6,402 nucleotides of DNA from Candidatus Iainarchaeum sp. (GTDB taxonomy: Archaea; Iainarchaeota; Iainarchaeia; Iainarchaeales; JAXPJC01), in contig JAGVWD010000024.1 in the NCBI GenBank assembly GCA_018304445.1, positions 1 through 6,402 of the forward strand, read 5' to 3'. Of the stretch, positions 1 through 5,307 are shown in pieces (the stretch's first letter is position 1; each line of letters opens with the position of its first letter). The notes under the pieces are model-generated. The model worked only from the letters and a program-made list of their open reading frames with translations, was not told the DNA's origin and searched no databases. A program made the translations under genes and the position numbers.

Positions 1-314
1 CCGCCCCAATCCTTTTTTCAAGCCAGATTGGCGCAAAACCAAGGCCTGCACTTATCTTGAGCAGCAAAAGGTATAACCAGGCATCAGACGACATAGTTGT
101 TCTGAAAATAACAAGCAAGGGGAAGGACTATCCTTTTGATGTGCAACTTACCGAGAAAGACATGGCAGAAGGGGAACTAAAATATGAAAGCGTTATACAA
201 GCTGATTTTCCTGTGGTAATTGAGAAACAAATAATAATTCAGAAAATAGGGAGAATAAAAGAGCAGAAATTAAGGGAAGTAAAACAAAAATTAAAGGAAT
301 TATTTAATCTATAA
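1..314 (+). CDS. MazF/PemK-family endoribonuclease toxin, C-terminal part (5' end outside the window)
   Basis: The reading frame is open from base 3 to the TAA at 312-314, so the gene begins upstream of the window. A TTG at 57 could be taken as a start, but the conserved family core lies before it, so it is an internal leucine. Visible MazF/PemK marks are 'KPRPALILSS' (bases 36-65, holding the conserved Arg-Pro), the following 'YN', 'ITS' (108-116, with the catalytic-type Thr at 111-113), then 'YPFDV', and a C-terminal 'IGRIKE..L..VKQKLKELF' helix region that matches the family's last helix. Family members are mRNA interferases that cut single-stranded RNA and are neutralised by a small antitoxin, usually encoded just upstream, here out of view. 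The end converges on the prenyl synthase gene with 8 bases between. The DNA is AT-rich (17 G/C in bases 181-240), unlike its neighbour, hinting at acquisition. The family call is firm; activity is inferred. Confidence 0.87.
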   Translation, partial: APILFSSQIGAKPRPALILSSKRYNQASDDIVVLKITSKGKDYPFDVQLTEKDMAEGELKYESVIQADFPVVIEKQIIIQKIGRIKEQKLREVKQKLKELFNL

Positions 315-322
315 CTTAAACA

Positions 323-1399
323 TCATATTTTCCTGTTGATTAAATAATCAGCGAATGCCCTCAGCGTTTCCTTGGCTCCGGATTTTTTAAGCGCCCTGTC
401 GACTTCCTTCCAGCTCTTCTCCACAATTTTCCCTGCCTTTTCCTTCCCGTACTCAATTGCGCCGTATTTTTTTATGATTCCAATTGCCTCCTTTATTGTC
501 TCCATATCCTCCGGATGCGCGTTCAGTATTTCAATAAGCCTTTTCCCATCAGCCTCATTTGCTTTCTTAAGCACGCGCAGGACAAGCAGGGTGCGCTTCC
601 CCTCATGTATGTCCTCTCCCAATCCCTTCCCCTTTGCGAATTCCTCCCCAATTAAATTAAGTATGTCATCCTGTATCTGGAAAGCCACTCCAATGCTCGC
701 GCCGAAATTCCCCAGCGCCTCAATCTGCTTCTCACTACCATTTCCCAACAATGCCCCAAGCCTGCACGAAAGCCTTGAAAGGCAGCCGGTTTTGTTTATG
801 CACATCTGCAAGTACTCTTCCTCGGAAATATTTTCCTTCATGCCCCTGTGCCATCCAATATCTGTAGCCTGCCCAATATGCACGCGCAGAAGCTCCTGCA
901 CAACCATGTCATAAATCTCATTTCTCTTTTTTGCGCTTAACTTCTTCGTATTTTTATATAGCATTACAAAAGGCAGCATGTACATCATGCTTCCGAGGTT
1001 TATCGCAATATCCTCCCCGAATAATTTGTATGTGCATGGCTTTCCCCTGCGCAGTTCGCTCCTATCTTCAAAATCATCTTCCACCAATGTGGAGTTATGT
1101 ATAAGTTCAGGAAATACAACAAATTCCTTTATGCTGCTCGTGTTTCCCCCAACAGCCTCGCAGCAAAGCAGCATGAGCGAAGGCCTCCATCTCTTGCCCC
1201 CGCGGTCCAGGAATTCCCAGAGCGGCTCAGAAATTGTTTTATGTATTGTTTCAGCATCGTATTTGTAAAGCGCCTTCCCCAAAGCAAAATCCAGCCACTT
1301 CCCGCTCATCTTCCTCGGAAACAGCTTCTCTATTTCCCTGTCAATCCCGGAAGAGTTCGCCTCAAGAAGCTTTTCAATGTCAATTTTTTTATCCTTCAT
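323..1399 (-). CDS. Polyprenyl (geranylgeranyl/farnesyl-type) diphosphate synthase
   Basis: A 358-residue trans-isoprenyl diphosphate synthase of full length, which condenses isopentenyl diphosphate with an allylic diphosphate to build the chains of archaeal lipids. Family motifs appear in order: GGKRxRP at 67-73 (diphosphate binding), first aspartate-rich motif DDFED at 108-112 followed by LRRGK 116-120, GQATD 176-180, KTG 203-205, FQIQDD with second motif DDILN at 244-248, and GEDIHEGKRT 261-270. The second motif ends in Asn where most bacterial and archaeal enzymes have Asp; DDxxN is also known from eukaryotic type III geranylgeranyl diphosphate synthases, and 'HNSTLVEDDFED' resembles theirs. 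Residues 4 and 5 before the first motif are small (Thr104, Ser103), so product length cannot be read with confidence. It is the second gene of an operon, 10 bases after the stop of the CARDB-like gene, with its own Shine-Dalgarno-like site. The product probably acts at the membrane surface. Confidence 0.95.
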   Translation of the reverse strand: MKDKKIDIEKLLEANSSGIDREIEKLFPRKMSGKWLDFALGKALYKYDAETIHKTISEPLWEFLDRGGKRWRPSLMLLCCEAVGGNTSSIKEFVVFPELIHNSTLVEDDFEDRSELRRGKPCTYKLFGEDIAINLGSMMYMLPFVMLYKNTKKLSAKKRNEIYDMVVQELLRVHIGQATDIGWHRGMKENISEEEYLQMCINKTGCLSRLSCRLGALLGNGSEKQIEALGNFGASIGVAFQIQDDILNLIGEEFAKGKGLGEDIHEGKRTLLVLRVLKKANEADGKRLIEILNAHPEDMETIKEAIGIIKKYGAIEYGKEKAGKIVEKSWKEVDRALKKSGAKETLRAFADYLINRKI

Positions 1400-1403
1400 C
1401 TTT

Positions 1404-1410
1404 ATCCTTC
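1404..1410 (-). promoter_or_regulatory. Shine-Dalgarno-like site for the prenyl synthase
   Basis: On the minus strand GAAGGAT ends four bases before the ATG at 1399. It lies in the 10-base gap after the upstream gene's TAG and overlaps that stop codon at 1410. Its presence at this internal operon gene, while the first genes of transcription units look leaderless, is the usual archaeal pattern and supports the start at 1399. Confidence 0.6.
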
Positions 1411-1862
1411 TATTTGATTTCCAGCTTTATAGTTTTTGCATCATAAACTGCAATCGCATTCTCATTCTTCACTTTCACGGTTATATTGTACGTTCCCGCC
1501 TGGCTTGGCAGCCAGCCTTCAGTCAGGGTAATCTGCTTCCCGCGCTGTATGTTCCTCACTTTTTCAATCTTCCCAAAATATACCCTGTTGTCCTTCACAA
1601 CCTCAAATTCAACAATGAAATCTGCAACCCCTGTCCCGGAATTTTTAATAATTACATAAATGTTTGATTCGCTTCCAATGGAAGCGCCGCTTGCCCTCAA
1701 ATCAGCGATTTCCGCATTGACCAATTCCCCGGTTGCAATGTCGGTCGTTCCAACGCCAGCCATAAGCGATAATGGGATGATTCCAGTAATTGTGAGCAGG
1801 CTGAATATCACTGCAAAAATCGCAATAAACCCCAGCACAACCATCAGGTTTGTTTCGCCCAT
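1410..1862 (-). CDS. Small membrane-anchored protein with CARDB-like Ig-fold domain
   Basis: A 150-residue protein of unknown specific function. Residues about 6-30 form one hydrophobic helix with no cleavage-site signature and no basic residue before it, so it reads as an N-terminal anchor. Residues about 48-150 look like a single CARDB/Ig-like beta-sandwich: 'NIYVIIKNSGTG' (67-78) and 'GWLPSQAGTYNITVKV' (116-131) are the typical strand and closing signatures of that fold, which in known proteins mediates adhesion or scaffolding outside the cell. One N-glycosylation sequon, Asn126-Ile-Thr, is visible. The domain aligns well with the first domain of the divergent neighbour at 1916-2830. It is the first gene of the operon with the prenyl synthase and starts about 25 bases from a TATAAAG box, so its message is probably leaderless. 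Why a surface protein shares an operon with a prenyl synthase is unclear; lipid-carrier or envelope coupling is a guess. Confidence 0.85.
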   Translation of the reverse strand: MGETNLMVVLGFIAIFAVIFSLLTITGIIPLSLMAGVGTTDIATGELVNAEIADLRASGASIGSESNIYVIIKNSGTGVADFIVEFEVVKDNRVYFGKIEKVRNIQRGKQITLTEGWLPSQAGTYNITVKVKNENAIAVYDAKTIKLEIK

Positions 1863-1915
1863 ATATAGATTACACTCTTAAAGCTTTATATTCTTTTATA
1901 GCCCAATTGATATAT
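1863..1915. promoter_or_regulatory. Compact divergent promoter with a shared TATA region
   Basis: These 53 bases separate two divergent start codons. On the minus strand TATAAAG (1890-1884) is centred about 25 bases from the ATG at 1862. On the plus strand TTTATATT (1885-1892) is centred about 28 bases from the ATG at 1916. Both distances are those between an archaeal TATA box and the transcription start, so both messages would begin at or next to their start codons. A second minus-strand box, CTATAAAAG (1901-1893), lies beside it, and TAAAGCTTTA around 1881-1886 is palindromic. Sharing of one box is inferred. Confidence 0.6.
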
Positions 1916-2830
1916 ATGGGTTCACTCAGATTCGCCTCTTTTTTGCTGTTTGCAGCTCTTCTCCTAAGCCTTGCCGGCGCATACGGCGCCAACATAGATT
2001 CCTGGCGCATTTCCGGCAAATCCGCCGGGGAAAGCGCTCAAATTTATGCAGTTCTAAAAAACTCCGGCGCAAAATCAGATTTTCTCCTGGAAGCAAAAAT
2101 AATGCTTGTTGATTCCCTTGAATATTACGGCATTGCCGCAGTCCAGGGGCTTGATGCAAATTCAACCCGCGAAGTTTCATTTTCCAAGCCATGGGCCCCT
2201 GAAGTTGCAGGAAGCTATATTATTGAGCTGAATCTAATTGCGAGCGATTCAAATGAAAAGATTGCCAAACTGATGGATTCCTTTTCCATCTCAGGAAATG
2301 AGTCTTATGGGCTATATGTGAAATGCTTTAAAGATTCCTTAAGCGTTGGCGAGGCGCTTGATGCAAATATCCTAATTGCAAACACGGGGAGTTCCTATGA
2401 GGACATCCAGCTTGAATGGCACATCCTTGACCAAAATGGCAATAAAATTACCGGCGGCAGCATGCCGCTTGCAGTCTATCCAAACAGCTTCAGGGAATTA
2501 ACAGCAAAAGAAGTTATCCCAAGCTCCTCAAGGCCGGGCCTGTACAAATTTTCAGCAGCCCTGCGCCATAATTCGGAAACAAAAAGCGCCTCCTGCACAT
2601 TTATTGCGGAAGCCTACAAAAGCGGCACTGAATTGCTTAACGAAAAGGTAAAATCCCTGCAGGAGGAGCTCTCAGCCTCGAAAGCAAGCGCGCGCGCCTC
2701 TTCAACAGCATATGCCTCCCTAATAGGCGGCGCAAGCCTTCTTGGCATTGCCGTTGCAATAGGATTCATAATTGCCCTTGCAATACTCTACTTCAAATCA
2801 AAAAAGGGAGAGGGAAGGGAGAGGGCATAA
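1916..2830 (+). CDS. Secreted surface protein: signal peptide, two Ig/CARDB-like domains, coiled coil, C-terminal anchor
   Basis: A 304-residue predicted type I membrane protein, function unknown. I take the ATG at 1916, not the in-frame ATG at 1850, because it begins a clean signal peptide (1 to about 24, ending 'AGAYG|AN') and sits a TATA distance downstream of the promoter. Domain 1 (about 25-127) is CARDB-like, with 'QIYAVLKNSG' and 'PWAPEVAGSY', and resembles the divergent protein at 1410-1862. Domain 2 (about 131-235) holds a cysteine pair, Cys137 and Cys227, and resembles the ectodomain of 4148-5179 through 'DANILIAN', a later Trp and 'SCTF'. A short heptad-like helix (about 238-258) and a transmembrane segment (about 268-293) follow, ending in a basic cytoplasmic tail. 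Sequons are at Asn82 and Asn128. The next gene starts 54 bases on, in the same direction. A role in adhesion, envelope scaffolding or sensing is possible; nothing in the sequence decides. Confidence 0.88.
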   Translation: MGSLRFASFLLFAALLLSLAGAYGANIDSWRISGKSAGESAQIYAVLKNSGAKSDFLLEAKIMLVDSLEYYGIAAVQGLDANSTREVSFSKPWAPEVAGSYIIELNLIASDSNEKIAKLMDSFSISGNESYGLYVKCFKDSLSVGEALDANILIANTGSSYEDIQLEWHILDQNGNKITGGSMPLAVYPNSFRELTAKEVIPSSSRPGLYKFSAALRHNSETKSASCTFIAEAYKSGTELLNEKVKSLQEELSASKASARASSTAYASLIGGASLLGIAVAIGFIIALAILYFKSKKGEGRERA

Positions 2831-2850
2831 GTTTTTAATCTGCATCAGCA

Positions 2851-2859
2851 TTATTTTTA
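2851..2859 (+). promoter_or_regulatory. Possible TATA box for the three-helix membrane protein genes
   Basis: TTATTTTTA lies about 30 bases before the ATG at 2885 in the 54-base gap after the surface-protein gene. If used, it would give a message with a leader of only a few bases. The box is weak, and read-through from the upstream gene is an equal possibility. Confidence 0.3.
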
Positions 2860-2884
2860 GCATTGGAAAGGGTTTTGTGGGATT

Positions 2885-3175
2885 ATGGATTTCAGCAAAA
2901 TAATTGTGCTTGTTTTCCTCCTGCTTGCCTGGTTTTACATGGGAAGCGCGCTGAAAAAGGAAAAGCGCTGGCTCAAATTGTTTGTTCCCTTTGTAATTCT
3001 CGCATTTGCAGTCCTTGCCAACTTTGCAAAGGGCCTTACGCTGCAAACCCCCGCATACTATGCGCTTGATCTCGCAGAAAACGCCCTCATGTTCATTGCG
3101 GCAATAGGCTTTGTCTATGTTTCCTATGCCTCAAACAGGAAATTGGGCAAAAGGCGCGGAGCTGAAGAGCAATGA
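2885..3175 (+). CDS. Small three-helix membrane protein, function unknown
   Basis: A 96-residue integral membrane protein that I do not recognise. Hydrophobic segments lie at about 4-22, 31-50 and 64-82, with a basic loop after the first ('LKKEKRWLK', 23-31) and a basic C-terminus ('RKLGKRRG', 85-92). By the positive-inside rule the loop between helices 1 and 2 and the C-terminus are cytoplasmic. Two acidic residues, Asp62 and Glu65, sit at the start of helix 3. The stop codon overlaps the next start codon as ATGA at 3172-3175, so the two proteins are translationally coupled and probably work as a pair. Helix spacing and the basic first loop match the following gene, suggesting an old tandem duplication. 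The gene may belong to the same transcription unit as the surface protein ending at 2830. Confidence 0.8.
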   Translation: MDFSKIIVLVFLLLAWFYMGSALKKEKRWLKLFVPFVILAFAVLANFAKGLTLQTPAYYALDLAENALMFIAAIGFVYVSYASNRKLGKRRGAEEQ

Positions 3176-3480
3176 ACCCCATAATACTTGCGCTGGATGT
3201 TGCATCAATAATCCTCTATCTCATAGCATTTGTGTTCAGTTCCCACAATTACCTCAAAACAAAATCAAGGCACGCCCTGTGGCTCTACTTTGCAGTGGCA
3301 ATGCTCTCCGCGGCGCTGGTATTGATTTCAAACATCCTGCGCTCATACAATGTGAAATTCGACCTCGCGGGCTTCATATTCACAATTGACATTGACGGTT
3401 CCGGGCTTGTGGCGATTTCCGTACTGTGGTTTGTTGCCGCATACACAATCCACAAGGGCCTTGCAAAAGCAAGGAAATAG
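3172..3480 (+). CDS. Small three-helix membrane protein, coupled to and resembling the preceding gene
   Basis: A 102-residue integral membrane protein of unknown function. Hydrophobic segments are at about 3-23, 35-56 and 77-94, with a basic loop 'LKTKSRH' (28-34) after helix 1, Asp73 and Asp75 just before helix 3, and a basic tail 'HKGLAKARK'. The order and spacing match the protein encoded just upstream, although identity is low. The start overlaps the preceding stop (ATGA, 3172-3175); a GGAG at 3158-3161, ten bases before the ATG, could serve as ribosome-binding site. This is the last gene of the plus-strand run and converges on the coiled-coil gene across 73 bases. Such small helix bundles can be subunits of transporters, sensors or envelope complexes, but no catalytic or transport motif is visible. 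Confidence 0.78.
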   Translation: MNPIILALDVASIILYLIAFVFSSHNYLKTKSRHALWLYFAVAMLSAALVLISNILRSYNVKFDLAGFIFTIDIDGSGLVAISVLWFVAAYTIHKGLAKARK

Positions 3481-3512
3481 GCAAAACTTCTTAATTTACA
3501 ATTTTCTAGACT

Positions 3513-3528
3513 GTTCTTTATTAAGAAC
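3513..3528. terminator. Small hairpin between convergent genes
   Basis: GTTCTT and AAGAAC form a perfect 6-base stem around the loop TATT, in the 73 bases between the convergent stops at 3480 and 3554. The stem is short and AT-rich and no strong plus-strand T-run follows, so its role in ending transcription is uncertain. Confidence 0.3.
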
Positions 3529-3533
3529 ATTTC

Positions 3534-3539
3534 AAAAAA
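3534..3539 (-). terminator. Oligo-T stretch downstream of the coiled-coil gene
   Basis: Six A on the plus strand read as six T on the minus strand, about 14 bases after the stop of the coiled-coil gene at 3554. Archaeal RNA polymerase often stops at such T-runs without a hairpin, so this is a plausible terminator for that gene. Confidence 0.4.
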
Positions 3540-3553
3540 CAAAAGAATCAGAA

Positions 3554-3862
3554 TTACGCGATCCTCATTCTCCCCTCTATTTCCTCAACCTTGCTCATTT
3601 TCCTGTCAAGCTTCCCCATCCTTTCCTCGAGCCCCGCCTTCTTCTCATTCAGATTGGCTTCGGATTCATTGAGTTCCGCAAGCTTCTCCCTCAAGCGCTC
3701 CTCCTCGTCCTCTATTTTCTCAACCTTGCGCTTCACAGATGCAAGCTGCTTCTCAATATTTTTCTTCTGCTTCCTCAGCCCTGAAATGACCCTCTCAATG
3801 TCCGAAAGCGCCTCCGCGAGCAGTGATTTTTGTTTCTTTATGCTATCAGCCTTCTTCGCCAT
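3554..3862 (-). CDS. Short all-helical coiled-coil protein, function unknown
   Basis: A 102-residue soluble protein, almost wholly charged and heptad-forming from about residue 9 to 99, with a basic N-terminus (MAKKADSIKKQK) and no Cys, Trp, signal peptide or membrane segment. Leu, Ile and Val recur at coiled-coil spacing, as in 'IERVISGL', 'IEKQLASVKRKVEKI' and 'LREKLAEL'. It would form a long helix or hairpin and oligomerise; prefoldin-, SMC-arm- or spacer-like roles are all compatible and none is specifically supported. The ATG at 3862 has a T/A-rich box (about 3878-3890) centred some 24 bases upstream, consistent with a leaderless message, and a T-run after the stop, so it looks like its own transcription unit. 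Low-complexity coiled-coil frames can arise by chance opposite other reading frames, but the promoter and terminator signals favour a real gene. Confidence 0.72.
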   Translation of the reverse strand: MAKKADSIKKQKSLLAEALSDIERVISGLRKQKKNIEKQLASVKRKVEKIEDEEERLREKLAELNESEANLNEKKAGLEERMGKLDRKMSKVEEIEGRMRIA

Positions 3863-4147
3863 ACAAATGCCTTTGGATTTTAATTAAATACATTTACCCT
3901 ATTTATATTCTTTCCGCTTGGGTTCTGCCTACATTTACGGTTAGCAGCTTTGCAAACTTCTGCCAAAAATATAGAGCCAAAAAATAACTGCCTGCTGAAT
4001 GAGGAACAACAACCTCTCTTTCAATGTTTTCTGTCCATGGTATCTTATCAACGGAGCCATAAAAAGGCGAACCTTTATTTACCAACCTTATTTCTACTCA
4101 GAACCTACACTTGCTCTTCTCCAATAAGTTTTGCATGTTCCGTTAAG
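3863..4147. other. 285-base spacer without a convincing gene
   Basis: Apart from the coiled-coil promoter at its left end I find no tRNA-like, C/D-box or CRISPR-like element here. A minus-strand frame of 60 codons (4085-3903) exists but begins with TTG, lacks a clear ribosome site or correctly placed TATA box, and shows no family I know; it ends close to the coiled-coil promoter. The stretch could be a decayed gene, the 3' region of the surface-protein message, or an unrecognised small RNA. Confidence 0.5.
3878..3890 (-). promoter_or_regulatory. TATA-like box for the coiled-coil gene
   Basis: On the minus strand the run TATTTAATTAAAA is centred about 24 bases before the ATG at 3862. A second candidate, TATAAAT near 3902-3908, would give a leader of roughly 16 bases. 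Either is compatible with archaeal promoter geometry; the nearer box fits the leaderless pattern of the neighbouring genes. Confidence 0.45.
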
Positions 4148-5179
4148 CTATCTCCCGCCCTTTTTGAGCGCATTTTTCAATTTTTTCCTGTCCTTTATAT
4201 AAGCCTCATTTCCTACAAGCCCTGCCTTGCGCGCCCTCTCAAGCGCCTCAAGCTGCCCAATCAATTTCCGCCTTTCATCCCCCTTGTCCTGCCCTGAAGC
4301 CGCCTTTCCGGTTTCTGCGCCCTTCCCTCCCATAATCTTCTCCTGCGCCTTTGCCATTTTCGGCTCCACAACCCTCTCCCTTATCCTTATTATTTTCGGG
4401 ACCCTCACTATTTTCTGGACATCCCTGAAGACTATCCTCTCCCTGACCTTCCTGTGCCTTGCAAGATAAACAATTGCTGCTGCGGCAATCCCAAGGAAAA
4501 CAACAAGAATTATGCTCGTTGCCTGCACCTGCTGCCTGCCGAGTGTTTTTGTCGCGGCATATATGCTGCCAATGGATGCATAAACGCCTTTTGCCCTTTC
4601 ATCAAACCTTCCAAACTCCCCTGAAATTGCCTGGCTCCTCAGTTCCCTTACGCTTGCCTTTATGCCCTCAAGCTCCGAGGCAATTTCAAACACAACAAAC
4701 CCTTCAGCCCGCTTCCCGTCAATTACTGAGGCAATATTATTGACTTCCGCATCAAGCAGCTCAAGCGTCTTGTAATAATAGCTTATGCCTATTTCCACGA
4801 AGAAATTGCAGCTTACCGTCCTTTTCTCCCCGCCATAGCTTACAACGGCATTGAATGCATATTTCCCCCCCCTTCCTTCAGGCCCCGGCCCTATGCTGTT
4901 TTCCAGCACTTTTGTCTCCCTTTCCCTGAAGTCAAGGTAAAGCGCCCCGCTGCTTATTGTCTTTCCTGAAGGATCCTCAACATACCAGGAAACATTCACA
5001 TCCTGGAATGCGGTGTTTGTGTCATTTGAAATTGCAATATTCGCATCAACGCCCTCATCAGGCCTTATTACCTGCTTCCAGCAGCTTGCGCTCACTCCCC
5101 CCAGAAGATGATTTGCATGCGCCCCGCTGAGCGCAAGCGCCAGAAAAATGCAGACAAGCAGAATTTTCAATCCGCGCAT
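4148..5179 (-). CDS. Surface protein: signal peptide, cysteine-paired Ig-like ectodomain, helical stalk, anchor and basic tail with SHOCT-like end
   Basis: A 343-residue predicted type I membrane protein. The frame extends upstream to 5359, but the ATG at 5179 starts a clean signal peptide (1 to about 22, 'LALSGAHA|NH') and lies a TATA distance from a box at 5205-5213; the longer start would also overlap the Fic gene. The ectodomain (about 28-130) has Cys33 and Cys124, 'VDANIAISN' (44-52) and 'SCNFFVE', matching domain 2 of the protein at 1916-2830. Sequons are at Asn52 and Asn62. Residues about 135-215 look helical, and a transmembrane segment follows at 222-241. The roughly 100-residue cytoplasmic tail alternates basic and beta-branched residues (242-272), has a Gly/Lys-rich linker, and ends in a SHOCT-like helical pair, 'LEALERARKAGLVGNEAY' to 'LKNALKKG'. 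It may pass information or force across the membrane; the function is unknown. Confidence 0.86.
   Translation of the reverse strand: MRGLKILLVCIFLALALSGAHANHLLGGVSASCWKQVIRPDEGVDANIAISNDTNTAFQDVNVSWYVEDPSGKTISSGALYLDFRERETKVLENSIGPGPEGRGGKYAFNAVVSYGGEKRTVSCNFFVEIGISYYYKTLELLDAEVNNIASVIDGKRAEGFVVFEIASELEGIKASVRELRSQAISGEFGRFDERAKGVYASIGSIYAATKTLGRQQVQATSIILVVFLGIAAAAIVYLARHRKVRERIVFRDVQKIVRVPKIIRIRERVVEPKMAKAQEKIMGGKGAETGKAASGQDKGDERRKLIGQLEALERARKAGLVGNEAYIKDRKKLKNALKKGGR
4865..4872 (-). repeat. Run of eight G inside the surface-protein coding sequence
   Basis: Eight consecutive C on the plus strand encode the end of Arg103 and Gly104-Gly105 of the surface protein at 4148-5179. The tract lies between its two conserved cysteines, before the stalk and membrane anchor. 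Slippage by one base would truncate or alter everything that follows. Confidence 0.9.
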
Positions 5180-5193
5180 TCCACAACTATATA

Positions 5194-5248
5194 TCCCACA
5201 CCAGTTTATATAATTTGTTTTTTTAGGCAATCTCTGTTTCCCACACCA
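5194..5248 (-). promoter_or_regulatory. Surface-protein promoter: TATA box bracketed by a 10-base direct repeat
   Basis: The minus-strand box TTATATAAA (5213-5205) is centred about 30 bases before the ATG at 5179, giving a very short leader. TCCCACACCA (plus strand) occurs at 5194-5203, between the box and the start, and again at 5239-5248, 45 bases away on the upstream side. The repeat placement suggests a regulator site, which is inference. A further TATAAAAG (5279-5272) lies upstream and could be an alternative promoter. Confidence 0.5.
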
Positions 5249-5307
5249 TTCAGCCAAATTCTTCAAGCTTCTTTTATACAGAGCTAGAAAACAAGCAAGA
5301 GTGATTT

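Noticed and set aside
57..314. An 85-residue complete protein starting at TTG 57
   Set aside because: The frame stays open to the window's left edge and the upstream codons encode the conserved MazF/PemK 'KPRPALIL' core, so the gene is truncated by the edge.
372..914. Plus-strand 180-residue frame opposite the prenyl synthase
   Set aside because: It lies wholly antisense to a gene with all the family motifs and has no recognisable features of its own.
1410..1862. Archaeal pilin/archaellin (class III signal peptide) for the small anchored protein
   Set aside because: There is no basic prepilin cleavage motif before the hydrophobic helix, and the rest is CARDB-like.
1850..1915. N-terminal extension of the surface protein to ATG 1850
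   Set aside because: It would overlap the divergent gene and cover the promoter; the signal peptide begins at 1916.
3591..3887. Plus-strand 98-residue frame rich in Ser and Phe
   Set aside because: It is the mirror of the Lys/Glu-rich coiled-coil gene on the other strand; the composition is what an antisense frame of such a gene gives.
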